Shown: positions 46,356 to 56,326 of the stretch, piece by piece
Numbering within the stretch: position 1 is the stretch's first letter
Layout: every line of letters starts with the position of its first letter
NCBI GenBank assembly: GCA_021205185.1
Contig: JAJPYB010000010.1
Coordinates: 1-64,000, forward strand
Length of the DNA: 64,000 nt
DNA from: Ruminococcus sp.
Lineage (GTDB): Bacteria; Bacillota; Clostridia; Oscillospirales; Ruminococcaceae
Direction: 5' to 3'
Made by a program: the position numbers and the translations under genes
The notes under the pieces: model-generated
Seen by the model: the letters and a program-made list of their open reading frames with translations, nothing else
Told to the model about the DNA's origin: nothing
The model's database searches: none

Positions 46356-47008
46356 CAGATACAACGACCAGCATTTCTGCTGGGGGAACGGTTTTAGCGA
46401 TTATTGTAGCGCTTGTTTTAGGACTTGTAATCGCAGGAATTTATGCTCTTGAGGGAAACGCTTCAAAGTATATGCTGGTTTCCTTGGCAACGCTGCCTGC
46501 AATAGTAGGAGTTGTAATTTTAGTAGTAAATGGAAATCTCGGCGTTGGAATTGCCGTAATGGGAGCATTTAGCTTAGTGAGATTCCGTTCAATTCCTGGA
46601 AAAAGCTTAGATATATGCTTTTTGTTTTTTGCAATGGCAGTAGGACTTGTCTCGGGAATGGGATACGTTGTATTTGCAGCGCTTATTACGGTTATTATCG
46701 GAGCGGTTTTGCTTGTCGGCTCAAAGCTTGATATAGGAGTTGAAAAGAGCGAGAACAAAAGCCTTAAAATAACAATTCCGGAGGATTTAGACTATTCCAA
46801 TTGCTTTGACGATATTTTCGCAAAATACACAAAGAGCGCAAAGCTTGTAAAGGTTAAAACTGCAAATATGGGAATGCTCTACGAGCTTAATTACACAATC
46901 AGCTTAAAGAACAACGACTTAGAAAAGAAAATGATTGACGAAATCAGAGTGAGAAACGGAAATCTTACCGTTGCTTGCGAAAGAATTTTCAGCATTGAAA
47001 CTATTTAA
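46337..47008 (+). CDS. DUF4956 membrane protein
   Basis: TM segments plus GNLGVGIAVMGAFSLVRFRSIPGKSLDICFLFFAMAVGLVSGMGYVVFAALITVIIGAVLL; partner of VTC gene. Confidence 0.85.
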   Translation: MFTNIITDTTTSISAGGTVLAIIVALVLGLVIAGIYALEGNASKYMLVSLATLPAIVGVVILVVNGNLGVGIAVMGAFSLVRFRSIPGKSLDICFLFFAMAVGLVSGMGYVVFAALITVIIGAVLLVGSKLDIGVEKSENKSLKITIPEDLDYSNCFDDIFAKYTKSAKLVKVKTANMGMLYELNYTISLKNNDLEKKMIDEIRVRNGNLTVACERIFSIETI

Positions 47009-47128
47009 GCGGAGTGTGTTATCATTTCGCACTTGAAATAATTTGATAAATATGCTATAATTGCTTCTGATGAAAGGTTCATCAGAATCAATGTTTATGT
47101 AAAAAGCTAATGGAAAGGTCGTGTAGAT

Positions 47129-47503
47129 ATGGCGCTTTTGGAATCTGGAGAAATGTATTTGGAAACTATTCTTGTGCTGACAAGAAAGCTGGGCACGGGA
47201 AACGTTCGCTCAATAGATATTGCTGTCCAATCTGGATATTCAAAGCCGAGCGTCAGCCGAGCTGTTGGAATTTTGAAGGACGGCGGCTTTATCGAGGTTT
47301 CCGACAGCGGGTATATCACCCTTACGGAAACCGGAATGGACGTAGCTTCAACTATTTATGAGCGCCACGTTTTGCTTACTGACTTTTTTGTAAAAATCGG
47401 AGTTGATAAGGAAATCGCCGCTGCCGACGCCTGTAAGGTTGAGCATTGCATCAGCAAGGAAACCTTCTCAAAGCTCAAAGAACACATTAAGGCTTTAAGC
47501 TAG
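47129..47503 (+). CDS. DtxR/MntR-family metal-dependent transcriptional regulator
   Basis: SGEMYLETILVLTRKLGTGNVRSIDIAVQSGYSKPSVSRAVGILKDGGFIEV..GYITLTETG...VEHCISKETFSKL. Confidence 0.88.
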   Translation: MALLESGEMYLETILVLTRKLGTGNVRSIDIAVQSGYSKPSVSRAVGILKDGGFIEVSDSGYITLTETGMDVASTIYERHVLLTDFFVKIGVDKEIAAADACKVEHCISKETFSKLKEHIKALS

Positions 47504-47518
47504 AAAGCATTACAAGAA

Positions 47519-47557
47519 AACTTGCCTGTCGAAGATTCGGCAGGCTTTTTATTTTTG
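47519..47557 (+). terminator. Intrinsic terminator
   Basis: aacttgcctgtcgaagattcggcaggctttttattttt. Confidence 0.75.
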
Positions 47558-47712
47558 AAAGATCTGCAAAATAATGAAGATTTTTATTAGCGGGTTAGTT
47601 TTAAAGAGAAATTTGTAGCATATTTGTCATCTTTGAAATTTACTTGTCAAATTGCCCTAAAATGTGCTGTGGATTTCGTGAAAAATGACGAAAAGGAATT
47701 TGTAAAAACCGC

Positions 47713-47741
47713 TTGACTAAATAGAAAATACCCGATATAAT
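47713..47741 (+). promoter_or_regulatory. SigA-type promoter of ABC exporter pair
   Basis: TTGACT, 17-nt spacer, TATAAT (47736-47741). Confidence 0.7.
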
Positions 47742-47837
47742 CTAGTAAGAAAAATGAAAAATCGAAAAAAATACAGGCTGCTGCTGCCTGTGCACCTTGA
47801 TTGGTTTTGTGTTTGTATAGTAGGGAGAGGTGTTTGA

Positions 47838-49598
47838 ATGTTTCAAGTGAAATGGATGTGGGAGAACCTGAGGGGCTATCGGGCAAGGTACATTATTGCA
47901 ATGATACTGTCCGTTGCGATTAACGGACTGGAGCTTGCAACGCCTATTTTGTCGGCCCTGATAGTTGATAATTTTATCAGCGCAGAAAACGCTGTAGAAA
48001 ATGTCAAGAACCAGCGAGGGTATCTTATTTTTCTCCTGGTAGCTATAGTCTTGTTCACAGTTTTAAAGTCGATAACGAGATATGTTTGCTGTATGTCTTA
48101 TGAGCACGCTTCACAGGGAGCTATTTATCGTATACGCTCGAAGCTTTTCAGAAATGTTCAGAATCAGGATATAAGCTTTTACGACAGCTATCGGACGGGC
48201 GATCTTATGACAAGACTTACAGGCGACCTTGATATGGTTCGCCATATGCTAGCGTTTGTATTCAGAGGCTTGATTGAATCGTCAACGCTTCTTCTGGCGG
48301 CAGTAGTGTATTTCTTTGTGATCGACTGGAAGATGGCAATAAGTATTCTTGCTTTAACGCCGCTCATATTTATAATTTCTGTACGCCTTAAAAAGGTTGC
48401 TGGTCCTGTTCATATGAAGGCTCGTGAAAAGCTGTCTGCAATCAACACGGCAGCTCAGGAAAACATCTCAGGAAACAGGGTCGTAAAGGCTTTCGCAAGA
48501 GAAGATTACGAGATTGAAAAGTTTAACAAAATAAGCGAGGAGTATGCTGAGGCTAATAAGAAGGCGTCGCTCAAGTGGCTTAACTACTCGCCGTTTCTTG
48601 AAGGAATTGCGCTTTGCCTATCCGCTGTAATGCTTTTGTGCGGCGGACTGTTTCTGATATTTGATCAGATTACAATGGGTGAATACATAGCAGTTTCGGG
48701 ACTTGTATGGGCAGTATCAAACCCGATGAAAAATCTCGGAATGTATGTAAACGACACCCAGAGATTTATGGCGTCGGCTATGAAGATAATTGACATTTAC
48801 TATAAAAAGCCGACAATCAAAACGCCTGAAAACGCTTATGAGCCGAGCAGCGTTAATGGAGATATAGAATTTAAAAACGTATCTTTTAGATACGACGGAG
48901 CGGACGTTTTAAAGGACGTAACATTTAGGATAAACCATGGCGAAACTGTCGCTGTTATGGGCGAAACGGGAAGCGGAAAGACAACGCTAGTAAATCTTAT
49001 TCCGAGATTTTACGATGTGAGTAAGGGAAGCGTTTCGGTTGACGGAGTAGATGTTAAGAATTATTCTCTGAAGTCGCTTCGTGGAAGCATTTCAATGGCG
49101 ACGCAGGACGTGTTCCTGTATTCGGACACTATTGACGGAAATATAGCCTACGGCGATTCAGACCTGCCTGAGCAGGAGGTTGAGGAGTACGCGTCGCTCG
49201 CTTGCGCTACTGAATTTATCGAAAAGATGCCTGAGGGGTACGATACGATAATAGGCGAGCGAGGAGTTGGACTTTCAGGCGGACAGAAGCAAAGAATTTC
49301 ACTCGCAAGAGCAATGGCAGTTCGTCCGAGTATTTTAATTCTGGACGACACTACCTCAGCTGTTGATATGGAAACTGAAAGCTATATACAAAACAGCCTC
49401 AAAAGCTTGGATTACGATTGCACAAAAATAATTATAGCGCAGAGAATCTCGTCAGCGAAGGACGCAGATAAGATAATTGTTTTAGACGACGGAAAGATTA
49501 AGGAGATGGGAACTCATCAAGAGCTTTTAAAGAAGAAGGGCTACTATTACGATGTGTTTATGCTTCAGAACGAGGGCTTTGAAAGGGGTGAGAAATAG
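47838..49598 (+). CDS. ABC exporter half-transporter (degenerate NBD)
   Basis: ABC transmembrane type 1 + NBD; Walker A GETGSGKTT, signature LSGGQKQR, Walker B ILILDDTTSAVD (E->D), IIIAQRISS (H-loop H->Q). Confidence 0.92.
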   Translation: MFQVKWMWENLRGYRARYIIAMILSVAINGLELATPILSALIVDNFISAENAVENVKNQRGYLIFLLVAIVLFTVLKSITRYVCCMSYEHASQGAIYRIRSKLFRNVQNQDISFYDSYRTGDLMTRLTGDLDMVRHMLAFVFRGLIESSTLLLAAVVYFFVIDWKMAISILALTPLIFIISVRLKKVAGPVHMKAREKLSAINTAAQENISGNRVVKAFAREDYEIEKFNKISEEYAEANKKASLKWLNYSPFLEGIALCLSAVMLLCGGLFLIFDQITMGEYIAVSGLVWAVSNPMKNLGMYVNDTQRFMASAMKIIDIYYKKPTIKTPENAYEPSSVNGDIEFKNVSFRYDGADVLKDVTFRINHGETVAVMGETGSGKTTLVNLIPRFYDVSKGSVSVDGVDVKNYSLKSLRGSISMATQDVFLYSDTIDGNIAYGDSDLPEQEVEEYASLACATEFIEKMPEGYDTIIGERGVGLSGGQKQRISLARAMAVRPSILILDDTTSAVDMETESYIQNSLKSLDYDCTKIIIAQRISSAKDADKIIVLDDGKIKEMGTHQELLKKKGYYYDVFMLQNEGFERGEK

Positions 49599-51385
49599 TG
49601 GCAAGAAACAAGTATAATGTAGACGAGGTGCTTGAAACCCCATTTGATATAAAGCACTTAAAGAGATCGTTCAAGTATATTAAAAAGCACGGCAGAAAGA
49701 TGATTCTTGCGCTTGTTTTAAGTATTCTGTCTGCTGTTTCAGGACTTTTAGGACCTATCATCACTCAGTACGCACTCGATATAACTATTCCTAAAGGTAA
49801 GGCCGGAGTTTTAGAGCTTATAGGCTTGTCAATCCTTTTGATTGCAACTATTTTGATTTCCGTTATTTTTTCAAATATCCGTTCGAGGATTATGACGATA
49901 GTAGGTCAGGATATAATTTTTGAAATAAGAACCGACCTGTTCAAGCATTTGCAGGAGCTGCCGTTTGAGTATTACGACAACAGACCGCATGGAAAGATAC
50001 TTATTCGTGTTGTCAACTATGTAAATTCCGTTTCGGATATGCTTTCAAATGGACTGATAAACCTAGTGATTGAGCTTTTAAATATGATCTTTATCTTGAT
50101 ATTTATGTTCTTTGTAAATGTTGAGCTGTCGTTGGTAGTGCTGGCGGGAGTGCCGATATTTTTAGTTGTAATGCTCATCATCAAAAAGGTTCAGCGCAAG
50201 GCTTGGCAGATGGTTTCCAACAAAAGCTCAAACCTGAACGCATATTTGCAGGAAAGCATTACGGGAGCCAGAATCACTCAAGTGTTCAACCGTGAGGATG
50301 AGAACGCTGAGATTTTGGATAACCTTTCAGATTCTTACAGAAAAACATGGCTTAAGGCGGTAAAGTATTCAAATATGGTAGGACCGTCTGCCGATGTTAT
50401 TTCTATTGTCGTTCGTATGGCGATATACGGAGTAGGCTTGCTTATAATATCGCCGGCGTACATAACATTAGGAACGATAGCCGCTATGACAAGCTACGCT
50501 TCAAGCTTCTGGCAGCCAATTATGAATCTGTCAAATATCTTTAACGATTTTATAAATAATATAGCCTACCTTGAACGTATTTTTGAAACGCTTGACGAAC
50601 CGCCCACGATAAAGGACAAGGAGGGAGCTTATGAGCTTCCGAAAATAAAGGGAAATGTTTCGTTTGAAAACGTCACGTTTTCTTACGAGCCTGAAAAAAC
50701 CGTTCTGGAAAACGTTTCCTTTGATGTAAAGTCGGGCGAGAGCATAGCGCTTGTCGGACCTACCGGAGCCGGAAAGTCAACGATTGTTTCGCTTATTTCA
50801 AGATTTTACGAGCTTGACGGGGGGAAAATTACAATTGACGGAAACGATATTTCTGAGGTAACGCTTCATTCGCTTCGTTCGCAAATGGGAATAATGCTAC
50901 AGGACAGCTTTATTTTCAGCGGAACTATTTTAGATAATGTCCGCTACGGAAAGCTTGACGCAGAGCCAGAGGAAATAAAGAAGGCGTGCGAGGTTGTCTG
51001 CGCTTCTGAATTTATCGAAGCTATGCCAAATGGATATATGACTGAGGTAAACGAGCGAGGATCTATGCTTTCGGGAGGGCAAAAGCAGCTTATTTCATTT
51101 GCGAGAACTCTTTTGTCAGATCCTAAAATACTTATTCTCGATGAAGCTACCTCGTCGATTGACGCTCGAACTGAAAGACTTTTGCAGGAGGGACTTTTCA
51201 GACTTATGGAGGGAAGAACGAGCTTTATTATCGCTCACAGACTTTCAACCATTAAAAACTGCGACAGGATAATGTACATAGACGATAAGGGAATTGTCGA
51301 GAGCGGAACTCACGACGAGCTTATAGAAAAACGAGGGGAATATTATAAGCTGTACACTTCACAGCATGAAGAATATGCGGGGTAA
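49598..51385 (+). CDS. ABC exporter half-transporter (canonical NBD)
   Basis: GPTGAGKSTIV, LSGGQKQLISFARTL, ILILDEATSSID, FIIAHRLSTI; ATG/GTG-overlap with preceding gene. Confidence 0.92.
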   Translation: MARNKYNVDEVLETPFDIKHLKRSFKYIKKHGRKMILALVLSILSAVSGLLGPIITQYALDITIPKGKAGVLELIGLSILLIATILISVIFSNIRSRIMTIVGQDIIFEIRTDLFKHLQELPFEYYDNRPHGKILIRVVNYVNSVSDMLSNGLINLVIELLNMIFILIFMFFVNVELSLVVLAGVPIFLVVMLIIKKVQRKAWQMVSNKSSNLNAYLQESITGARITQVFNREDENAEILDNLSDSYRKTWLKAVKYSNMVGPSADVISIVVRMAIYGVGLLIISPAYITLGTIAAMTSYASSFWQPIMNLSNIFNDFINNIAYLERIFETLDEPPTIKDKEGAYELPKIKGNVSFENVTFSYEPEKTVLENVSFDVKSGESIALVGPTGAGKSTIVSLISRFYELDGGKITIDGNDISEVTLHSLRSQMGIMLQDSFIFSGTILDNVRYGKLDAEPEEIKKACEVVCASEFIEAMPNGYMTEVNERGSMLSGGQKQLISFARTLLSDPKILILDEATSSIDARTERLLQEGLFRLMEGRTSFIIAHRLSTIKNCDRIMYIDDKGIVESGTHDELIEKRGEYYKLYTSQHEEYAG

Positions 51386-51413
51386 ACACCGTTATGCCAA
51401 AAAGGAGGATACT

Positions 51414-53192
51414 ATGAAGGCTTTAAAATCTTTGCTGAGCGTATTTTCAGCAGCAGCAATCACCGCAGGAATCGCCTGCTCGTCGCTTACGTTTACAAGC
51501 AGCGTTTCAGCTTCCGACGACGGCGTTATGAGAGAGGGTTTGACTGCAACGCAGGTGTCTCAGGAGATGGGACTGGGCTTAAATCTCGGAAACACAATGG
51601 AAGCTTACAACTCGTCGAACTGCGAGAGCGCAAGCTATACCTGGATTCCGACTATCGGAAGCAATAAAACATCTAATTACGAAACCTACTGGGGAGCGCC
51701 GGTTACCACACAGAAAATAATTGACGGAATCAAGGACGCTGGATTTAACACGGTAAGAATTCCTGTTTTCTGGGGAAATATGATGGAAAACGACGGCACC
51801 TATACAATCAATTCCGACTACATAAAGAGAGTAGGCGAGATTGTTGATTACTGCCGCAATGACGGACTTTATGTTGTTATCAACATTCACCACTTCGATG
51901 AATTTATCATAAGGCGAAACGATTTGGAAAGCTGCAAAACGATTTTCTATACCCTTTGGACTCAGATTGCCGAATATTTCAAGGACTACTCGGATTATCT
52001 GGTATTTGAAGGATATAACGAGTACCTTGGCGGAGAGCAGTTTGACGAAAACGGAAATCTGACAGCTCTTTCTGACGCTGACGCTTACGAGCTTACCAAT
52101 GCTCTTAATCAGGTGTTTGTTGACGCTGTAAGAGCAACGGGCGGCAATAATACCCAGAGAGTTTTAATTGCTTCTGGCTATTGGACAAATATTGACCTGA
52201 CTACTTCCTCGAGCTTTAAAATGCCGACGGACACGGTGGATAACAAGCTAATGGTTTCAGTTCACTATGTTGACAACGCAGTATACTGGTCGAACGAAAT
52301 AGGAAGCGATTGGTGGATGCAGTATAGCATAAATCAATGCGAGGAGCTAAAGAGCGCATTTACCGATAAGGGAATACCTGTATTTATTGGCGAAACAACG
52401 TCTACTTATCCAACGAGCAATTATTCATCCAGCGCTACAAGCAAAAACAGCGCCGAAACGCTTGATACAATGCTAAGGCTTATCACAAGCTACGGCTTTA
52501 CACCGGTTTTATGGGATACGCCAAATAGCTTTTACAGCAGAACAAGCTGCTCTATAAAGTCGTCCTCAAATGCAGCTGTAATTTCTACTCTTTCAGCTGA
52601 GCTTGAAGCGGCTTTGGAAACGTCAACGGAGGAATCAACGGAGGAATCGACAGAAGAACCAACCACGGAGGAACCAACAACGGAAGAACCTACAACCGAA
52701 GAGCCTACTACGGAGGAATCAACCACCGAAGAGCCGACAACAGAGGAGCCTGCTGCAATCTATTCTGTCAGCGGAACAGTTTTCGTATCTGATGAAGGTG
52801 CTGAAACTCAGATGATAGTTGTTGCGACTGACGAAAACGGTGAACAAACGGCAGTTACGGCTACAAGCATGGGCGAATATGTAATAGACGGCTTGGAAGC
52901 AGGAACATATACGCTCACCATAAGCGGCGGAAGGTACGCGTCAAGAAGCTATGAAGTAACAGTTTCTGAAAGCCTTTCACAGGACGTTTACTTAAATCCT
53001 TACGGCGATGTAAACGGCGACGGAAAGGTGACGACAGCTGACGTCGGACTTAGCAATTCACACGCAAAGGGAGTTTCAACACTTACTGACTATCAATATA
53101 TTTGTGCCGACGTAAATACTGACGGCGGCATAACGACAGCAGACGTCGGAAAGATAAATTCACACGCAAAGGGCGTTAGTCTGCTTTGGTAG
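51414..53192 (+). CDS. GH5 endoglucanase with Glu/Thr-Pro linker, CnaB/carboxypeptidase-regulatory-like domain and type I dockerin
   Basis: Signal peptide; GLGLNLGNTMEA, NTVRIPVFWGNM, VFEGYNEYLGG (acid/base), FIGETTST (nucleophile); EEPTTEEPTTEEP linker; dockerin DVNGDGKVTTADV...DVNTDGGITTADV. Confidence 0.93.
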   Translation: MKALKSLLSVFSAAAITAGIACSSLTFTSSVSASDDGVMREGLTATQVSQEMGLGLNLGNTMEAYNSSNCESASYTWIPTIGSNKTSNYETYWGAPVTTQKIIDGIKDAGFNTVRIPVFWGNMMENDGTYTINSDYIKRVGEIVDYCRNDGLYVVINIHHFDEFIIRRNDLESCKTIFYTLWTQIAEYFKDYSDYLVFEGYNEYLGGEQFDENGNLTALSDADAYELTNALNQVFVDAVRATGGNNTQRVLIASGYWTNIDLTTSSSFKMPTDTVDNKLMVSVHYVDNAVYWSNEIGSDWWMQYSINQCEELKSAFTDKGIPVFIGETTSTYPTSNYSSSATSKNSAETLDTMLRLITSYGFTPVLWDTPNSFYSRTSCSIKSSSNAAVISTLSAELEAALETSTEESTEESTEEPTTEEPTTEEPTTEEPTTEESTTEEPTTEEPAAIYSVSGTVFVSDEGAETQMIVVATDENGEQTAVTATSMGEYVIDGLEAGTYTLTISGGRYASRSYEVTVSESLSQDVYLNPYGDVNGDGKVTTADVGLSNSHAKGVSTLTDYQYICADVNTDGGITTADVGKINSHAKGVSLLW

Positions 53193-53254
53193 GTGGCAAA
53201 AAATATTGCTTAAAGGCTAAGTAGTGATAGACAAACTCAAAGCTATATGCTACA

Positions 53255-53291
53255 ATGGGTGTAGGAATTAAAAATCAGAGGAGGAAAACAA
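53255..53291 (+). other. Upstream region and Shine-Dalgarno of second GH5 gene
   Basis: cagaggaggaaaacaatgaag: strong RBS places the start at 53291 rather than ORF-track start 53255. Confidence 0.6.
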
Positions 53292-54514
53292 TGAAGAAAT
53301 TTAAAAAAGCGTTTTTAAGCCTTTTGCTTGCGGCGGCAGTATTAGCGACCAGCGCTTGCTCGTCGACAGGTGATAACGACAGCACAGCAGATTCTGACAA
53401 CGAAACAGTCGCAGACGACGGCGTTATGCGTGAGGATCTGACTGCAACGCAGGTTTCTGAGGAAATGGGACTTGGACTAAATCTTGGAAACACAATGGAA
53501 GCTTACAGCTCGTCAAACTGCGAGAGTGTAGACTATACCTGGATTCCGACAATAGGAGATAACACACCGACAGATTATGAAACCTGCTGGGGCGCGCCGG
53601 TTACCACTCAGGAAATGATTGACGGAATCAAGGACGCTGGCTTTAACACAGTAAGAATCCCTGTTTTCTGGGGAAATATGATGGAGGACGACGGAACCTA
53701 TACGATAAATTCCGATTACATAGAGCGTGTCGGTGAAATCGTTGACTATTGTCGTAACGACGGACTTTATGTTGTTATCAACATTCACCACTTCGATGAA
53801 TTTATCATAAGGCGAAACGATTTAGAAAGCTGTAAGACAATTTTCAATACATTGTGGATGCAGATTGCCGAATATTTCAAGGACTACTCAGACTATGTGG
53901 TATTCGAGGGCTTTAACGAGTATCTTGGCGGCGATCAGTTTGACGAGAGTGGAACGCTGACATCTCTTTCAACCTCCGACGCTTACGAGCTTACAAATGC
54001 GCTCAATCAGGTGTTCGTTGACGCTGTAAGAGCGACGGGCGGCAACAACGAGGAGAGAGTTTTAATCGCATCTGGTTATTGGACAAATATCGACCTAACG
54101 ACCTCTTCAAAATTTGAAATGCCAACAGATACAGTGGATAACAAGCTAATGGTTTCAGTTCACTATGTAGACAACTCGGTTTATTGGTCAAACGAGATAG
54201 GCAGCGATTGGTGGCTTGAATATAGCATAGAGCAATGCGAGGAGCTAAAGAGCGCATTCACCGACAACGGCATACCTGTATTTATCGGCGAAACAACCTC
54301 GTCATATCCGATTTCAAATTATTCTTCAAGCGCTACAAGCACCGACAGCTCGGAATCTCTTGATACAATGTTAAGGCTTATCACAAGCTACGGCTTTACA
54401 CCGGTTTTGTGGGATACGCCAAACGGCTTTTACGACAGAGATGCCTGTGAGATTACGTCATCAACCGACGCTGAGGTTATAGCGACCTTATCTTCCGAGC
54501 TTGCAGAAGACTAA
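53291..54514 (+). CDS. GH5 endoglucanase, predicted lipoprotein, no dockerin
   Basis: Lipobox LLLAAAVLATSACSSTGD; catalytic module nearly identical to preceding GH5 (VFEGFNEYLGG, FIGETTSS). Confidence 0.93.
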   Translation: MKKFKKAFLSLLLAAAVLATSACSSTGDNDSTADSDNETVADDGVMREDLTATQVSEEMGLGLNLGNTMEAYSSSNCESVDYTWIPTIGDNTPTDYETCWGAPVTTQEMIDGIKDAGFNTVRIPVFWGNMMEDDGTYTINSDYIERVGEIVDYCRNDGLYVVINIHHFDEFIIRRNDLESCKTIFNTLWMQIAEYFKDYSDYVVFEGFNEYLGGDQFDESGTLTSLSTSDAYELTNALNQVFVDAVRATGGNNEERVLIASGYWTNIDLTTSSKFEMPTDTVDNKLMVSVHYVDNSVYWSNEIGSDWWLEYSIEQCEELKSAFTDNGIPVFIGETTSSYPISNYSSSATSTDSSESLDTMLRLITSYGFTPVLWDTPNGFYDRDACEITSSTDAEVIATLSSELAED

Positions 54515-54529
54515 AGCGAGAATTAAAAC

Positions 54530-54573
54530 AACAAAAAAACGCCTTTTGGTTATGTACCAGAGGGCGTTTTAGT
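54530..54573. terminator. Bidirectional terminator
   Basis: aaaaaacgccttttggttatgtaccagagggcgttttagttt. Confidence 0.7.
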
Positions 54574-54590
54574 TTGATTGAACTATTTTC

Positions 54591-55646
54591 TTATTTCGGC
54601 AAAACAACGGTAAATGTTGTTTTGCCGTTTTCACATTCCACTGTTATTTTGCCGTTATGCAAATCAACCACCTTTTTTACAACCGCCAGTCCGATTCCGT
54701 TGCCTTCCGATGAGTGGGATTCATCAGCCTGATAGAATTTATTGAATATTCTGTCAATACTTTCTTTCGGTATGATCTTACCGCCGTTTGAAATTGCAAC
54801 AGAAATGCAGTCGTCATTTTCCTGAATATCAACTGAAACTGTGCCGCCGTTGTCTGAAAATTTCATTGCGTTGTTCAGCAGGTTTATCCACGCCTGTTCC
54901 AAAAGCTCTTTGTTGGCGGTTATTGTGTATTCCGCAAAATTTATATCCAGATTCAAATCCTTTTGCGTCCACATATCTGTAAGCATTAAAATAGCCTGGC
55001 GTATCTGCTCGGAAAGATTGTATTTTGAAACGTTCGTCAATATGCCTTGGTTTTCAACTCTTGTGAGGCTAAGCACGTTATTTGCCATTGACGAAAGCCT
55101 GAGCGATTCGTCTTCGATAACCTTAAGATATTTCTCTTTTTCTTCATCTGAAAGATTGCCGACCTGAAGCATTTTCGCAAACCCTGCAATAGAAACTATC
55201 GGCGTTTTAAATTCATGCGAAAAGTTATTGACAAAGTTATTTCTCAGCTTGTCCATTTGCTCCAGCTCCTCAGCGGCTTTGTTAAAGCTTTTTTCTATAT
55301 CTCGAAAAGTAGGATGTACCGCAATCGGATTGCCGAATTTAATTCTCGTTTTAAAATCACCGTTTGAAAGTCGCTCCAGCTGATTTATAAGCTGATTTAC
55401 AGGTTTCAGAGTGTATTTGCTGGTAAAGAAGGTAATCAAGAATCCCATAATTGCGCTTACCATAGCAATCAGGAAAAGCAATGTACCTCTTGATATATCC
55501 TCCGCCGTACCGATAATATTTAGTCTTAGCAAAATATGTATAACTAAAATACCCAGTCCAACTGTGATACATATTACAACAAAAATGAGTATTGACACCA
55601 ATAATATAAGCGATAAACGCTGTCTGTGTATTTCTTTATTATTCAT
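54591..55646 (-). CDS. Sensor histidine kinase (HAMP, HisKA, HATPase)
   Basis: HAMP region, NNFVNNFSHEFKTPIVSIAGFAKML (H-box), LEQAWINLLNNAMKFSDNGG (N-box), GNGIGLAVVKKVVDLHNG. Confidence 0.93.
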   Translation of the reverse strand: MNNKEIHRQRLSLILLVSILIFVVICITVGLGILVIHILLRLNIIGTAEDISRGTLLFLIAMVSAIMGFLITFFTSKYTLKPVNQLINQLERLSNGDFKTRIKFGNPIAVHPTFRDIEKSFNKAAEELEQMDKLRNNFVNNFSHEFKTPIVSIAGFAKMLQVGNLSDEEKEKYLKVIEDESLRLSSMANNVLSLTRVENQGILTNVSKYNLSEQIRQAILMLTDMWTQKDLNLDINFAEYTITANKELLEQAWINLLNNAMKFSDNGGTVSVDIQENDDCISVAISNGGKIIPKESIDRIFNKFYQADESHSSEGNGIGLAVVKKVVDLHNGKITVECENGKTTFTVVLPK

Positions 55647-56326
55647 ATATTTTTAACCGCCCTGTATCCGAGACCTCGCACAGTCTCTATTGTAAACTCC
55701 TTCCAGTCCTCAAATCTCTTGCGGAGCCGTCCGATGTGTACTGTAACCGTTTCCCAGCCTGTTTCGCTGTCCATTCCCCAGATTTCGTCCATAAGCTGAA
55801 TGCGAGTGAAAATCTTTCCGGGATAGGAAAGAAGCTTGTACAGCAGCAAAAATTCCTTTTGCGGAAGCTCTTGCACCTCGCCCTGTCTTGAAACTGTTAA
55901 TGTGTTGTAATCGAGAGTGACATCACCGATTATTATTTTTTGCTCGTTTACGATTTGCGCTCTACGCAAAAGAGCTTTGATACGATAAAGCAGCTTTTCC
56001 TCGTCAATCGGCTTTGTTATGTAGTCGTCTGTACCGACTATAAAGCCCTGCTTTTCGTCCTCCGGCAGGATTTTAGCAGTCAGCATCAAAACAGGAATTG
56101 TACTTCCTGAATCTCTGACGACTTTTGTAAATTCATATCCGTCCATTTTCGGCATCATAATATCGATAATTACAAGGTCTATATGCTCCCTGTCCAGCAC
56201 CTCAAGCGCTTGTTCTCCGTTTTCGGCAGTAATAACCTCATAATTTGCGTTTTGCAAAATTGCTCTCAGAAGCATTCTTGTGTGCTTGTCGTCGTCTGCT
56301 ACAAGAATATTAACCATAAAAGACAA
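55643..56326 (-). CDS. OmpR/PhoB-family response regulator
   Basis: NILVADDDKHTRMLLR, LVIIDIMMPKMDGYEF, MLTAKILPEDE, winged-helix C-terminus TVTVHIGRLRKRFEDW..IETVRGLGYRAV. Confidence 0.95.
   Translation of the reverse strand: MSFMVNILVADDDKHTRMLLRAILQNANYEVITAENGEQALEVLDREHIDLVIIDIMMPKMDGYEFTKVVRDSGSTIPVLMLTAKILPEDEKQGFIVGTDDYITKPIDEEKLLYRIKALLRRAQIVNEQKIIIGDVTLDYNTLTVSRQGEVQELPQKEFLLLYKLLSYPGKIFTRIQLMDEIWGMDSETGWETVTVHIGRLRKRFEDWKEFTIETVRGLGYRAVKNI

Noticed and set aside
52532-52726. Minus-strand ORF with VVGSSVVGSSVVGSSV repeats
   Set aside because: Antisense of the EEPTTEEPTT linker in the GH5 gene
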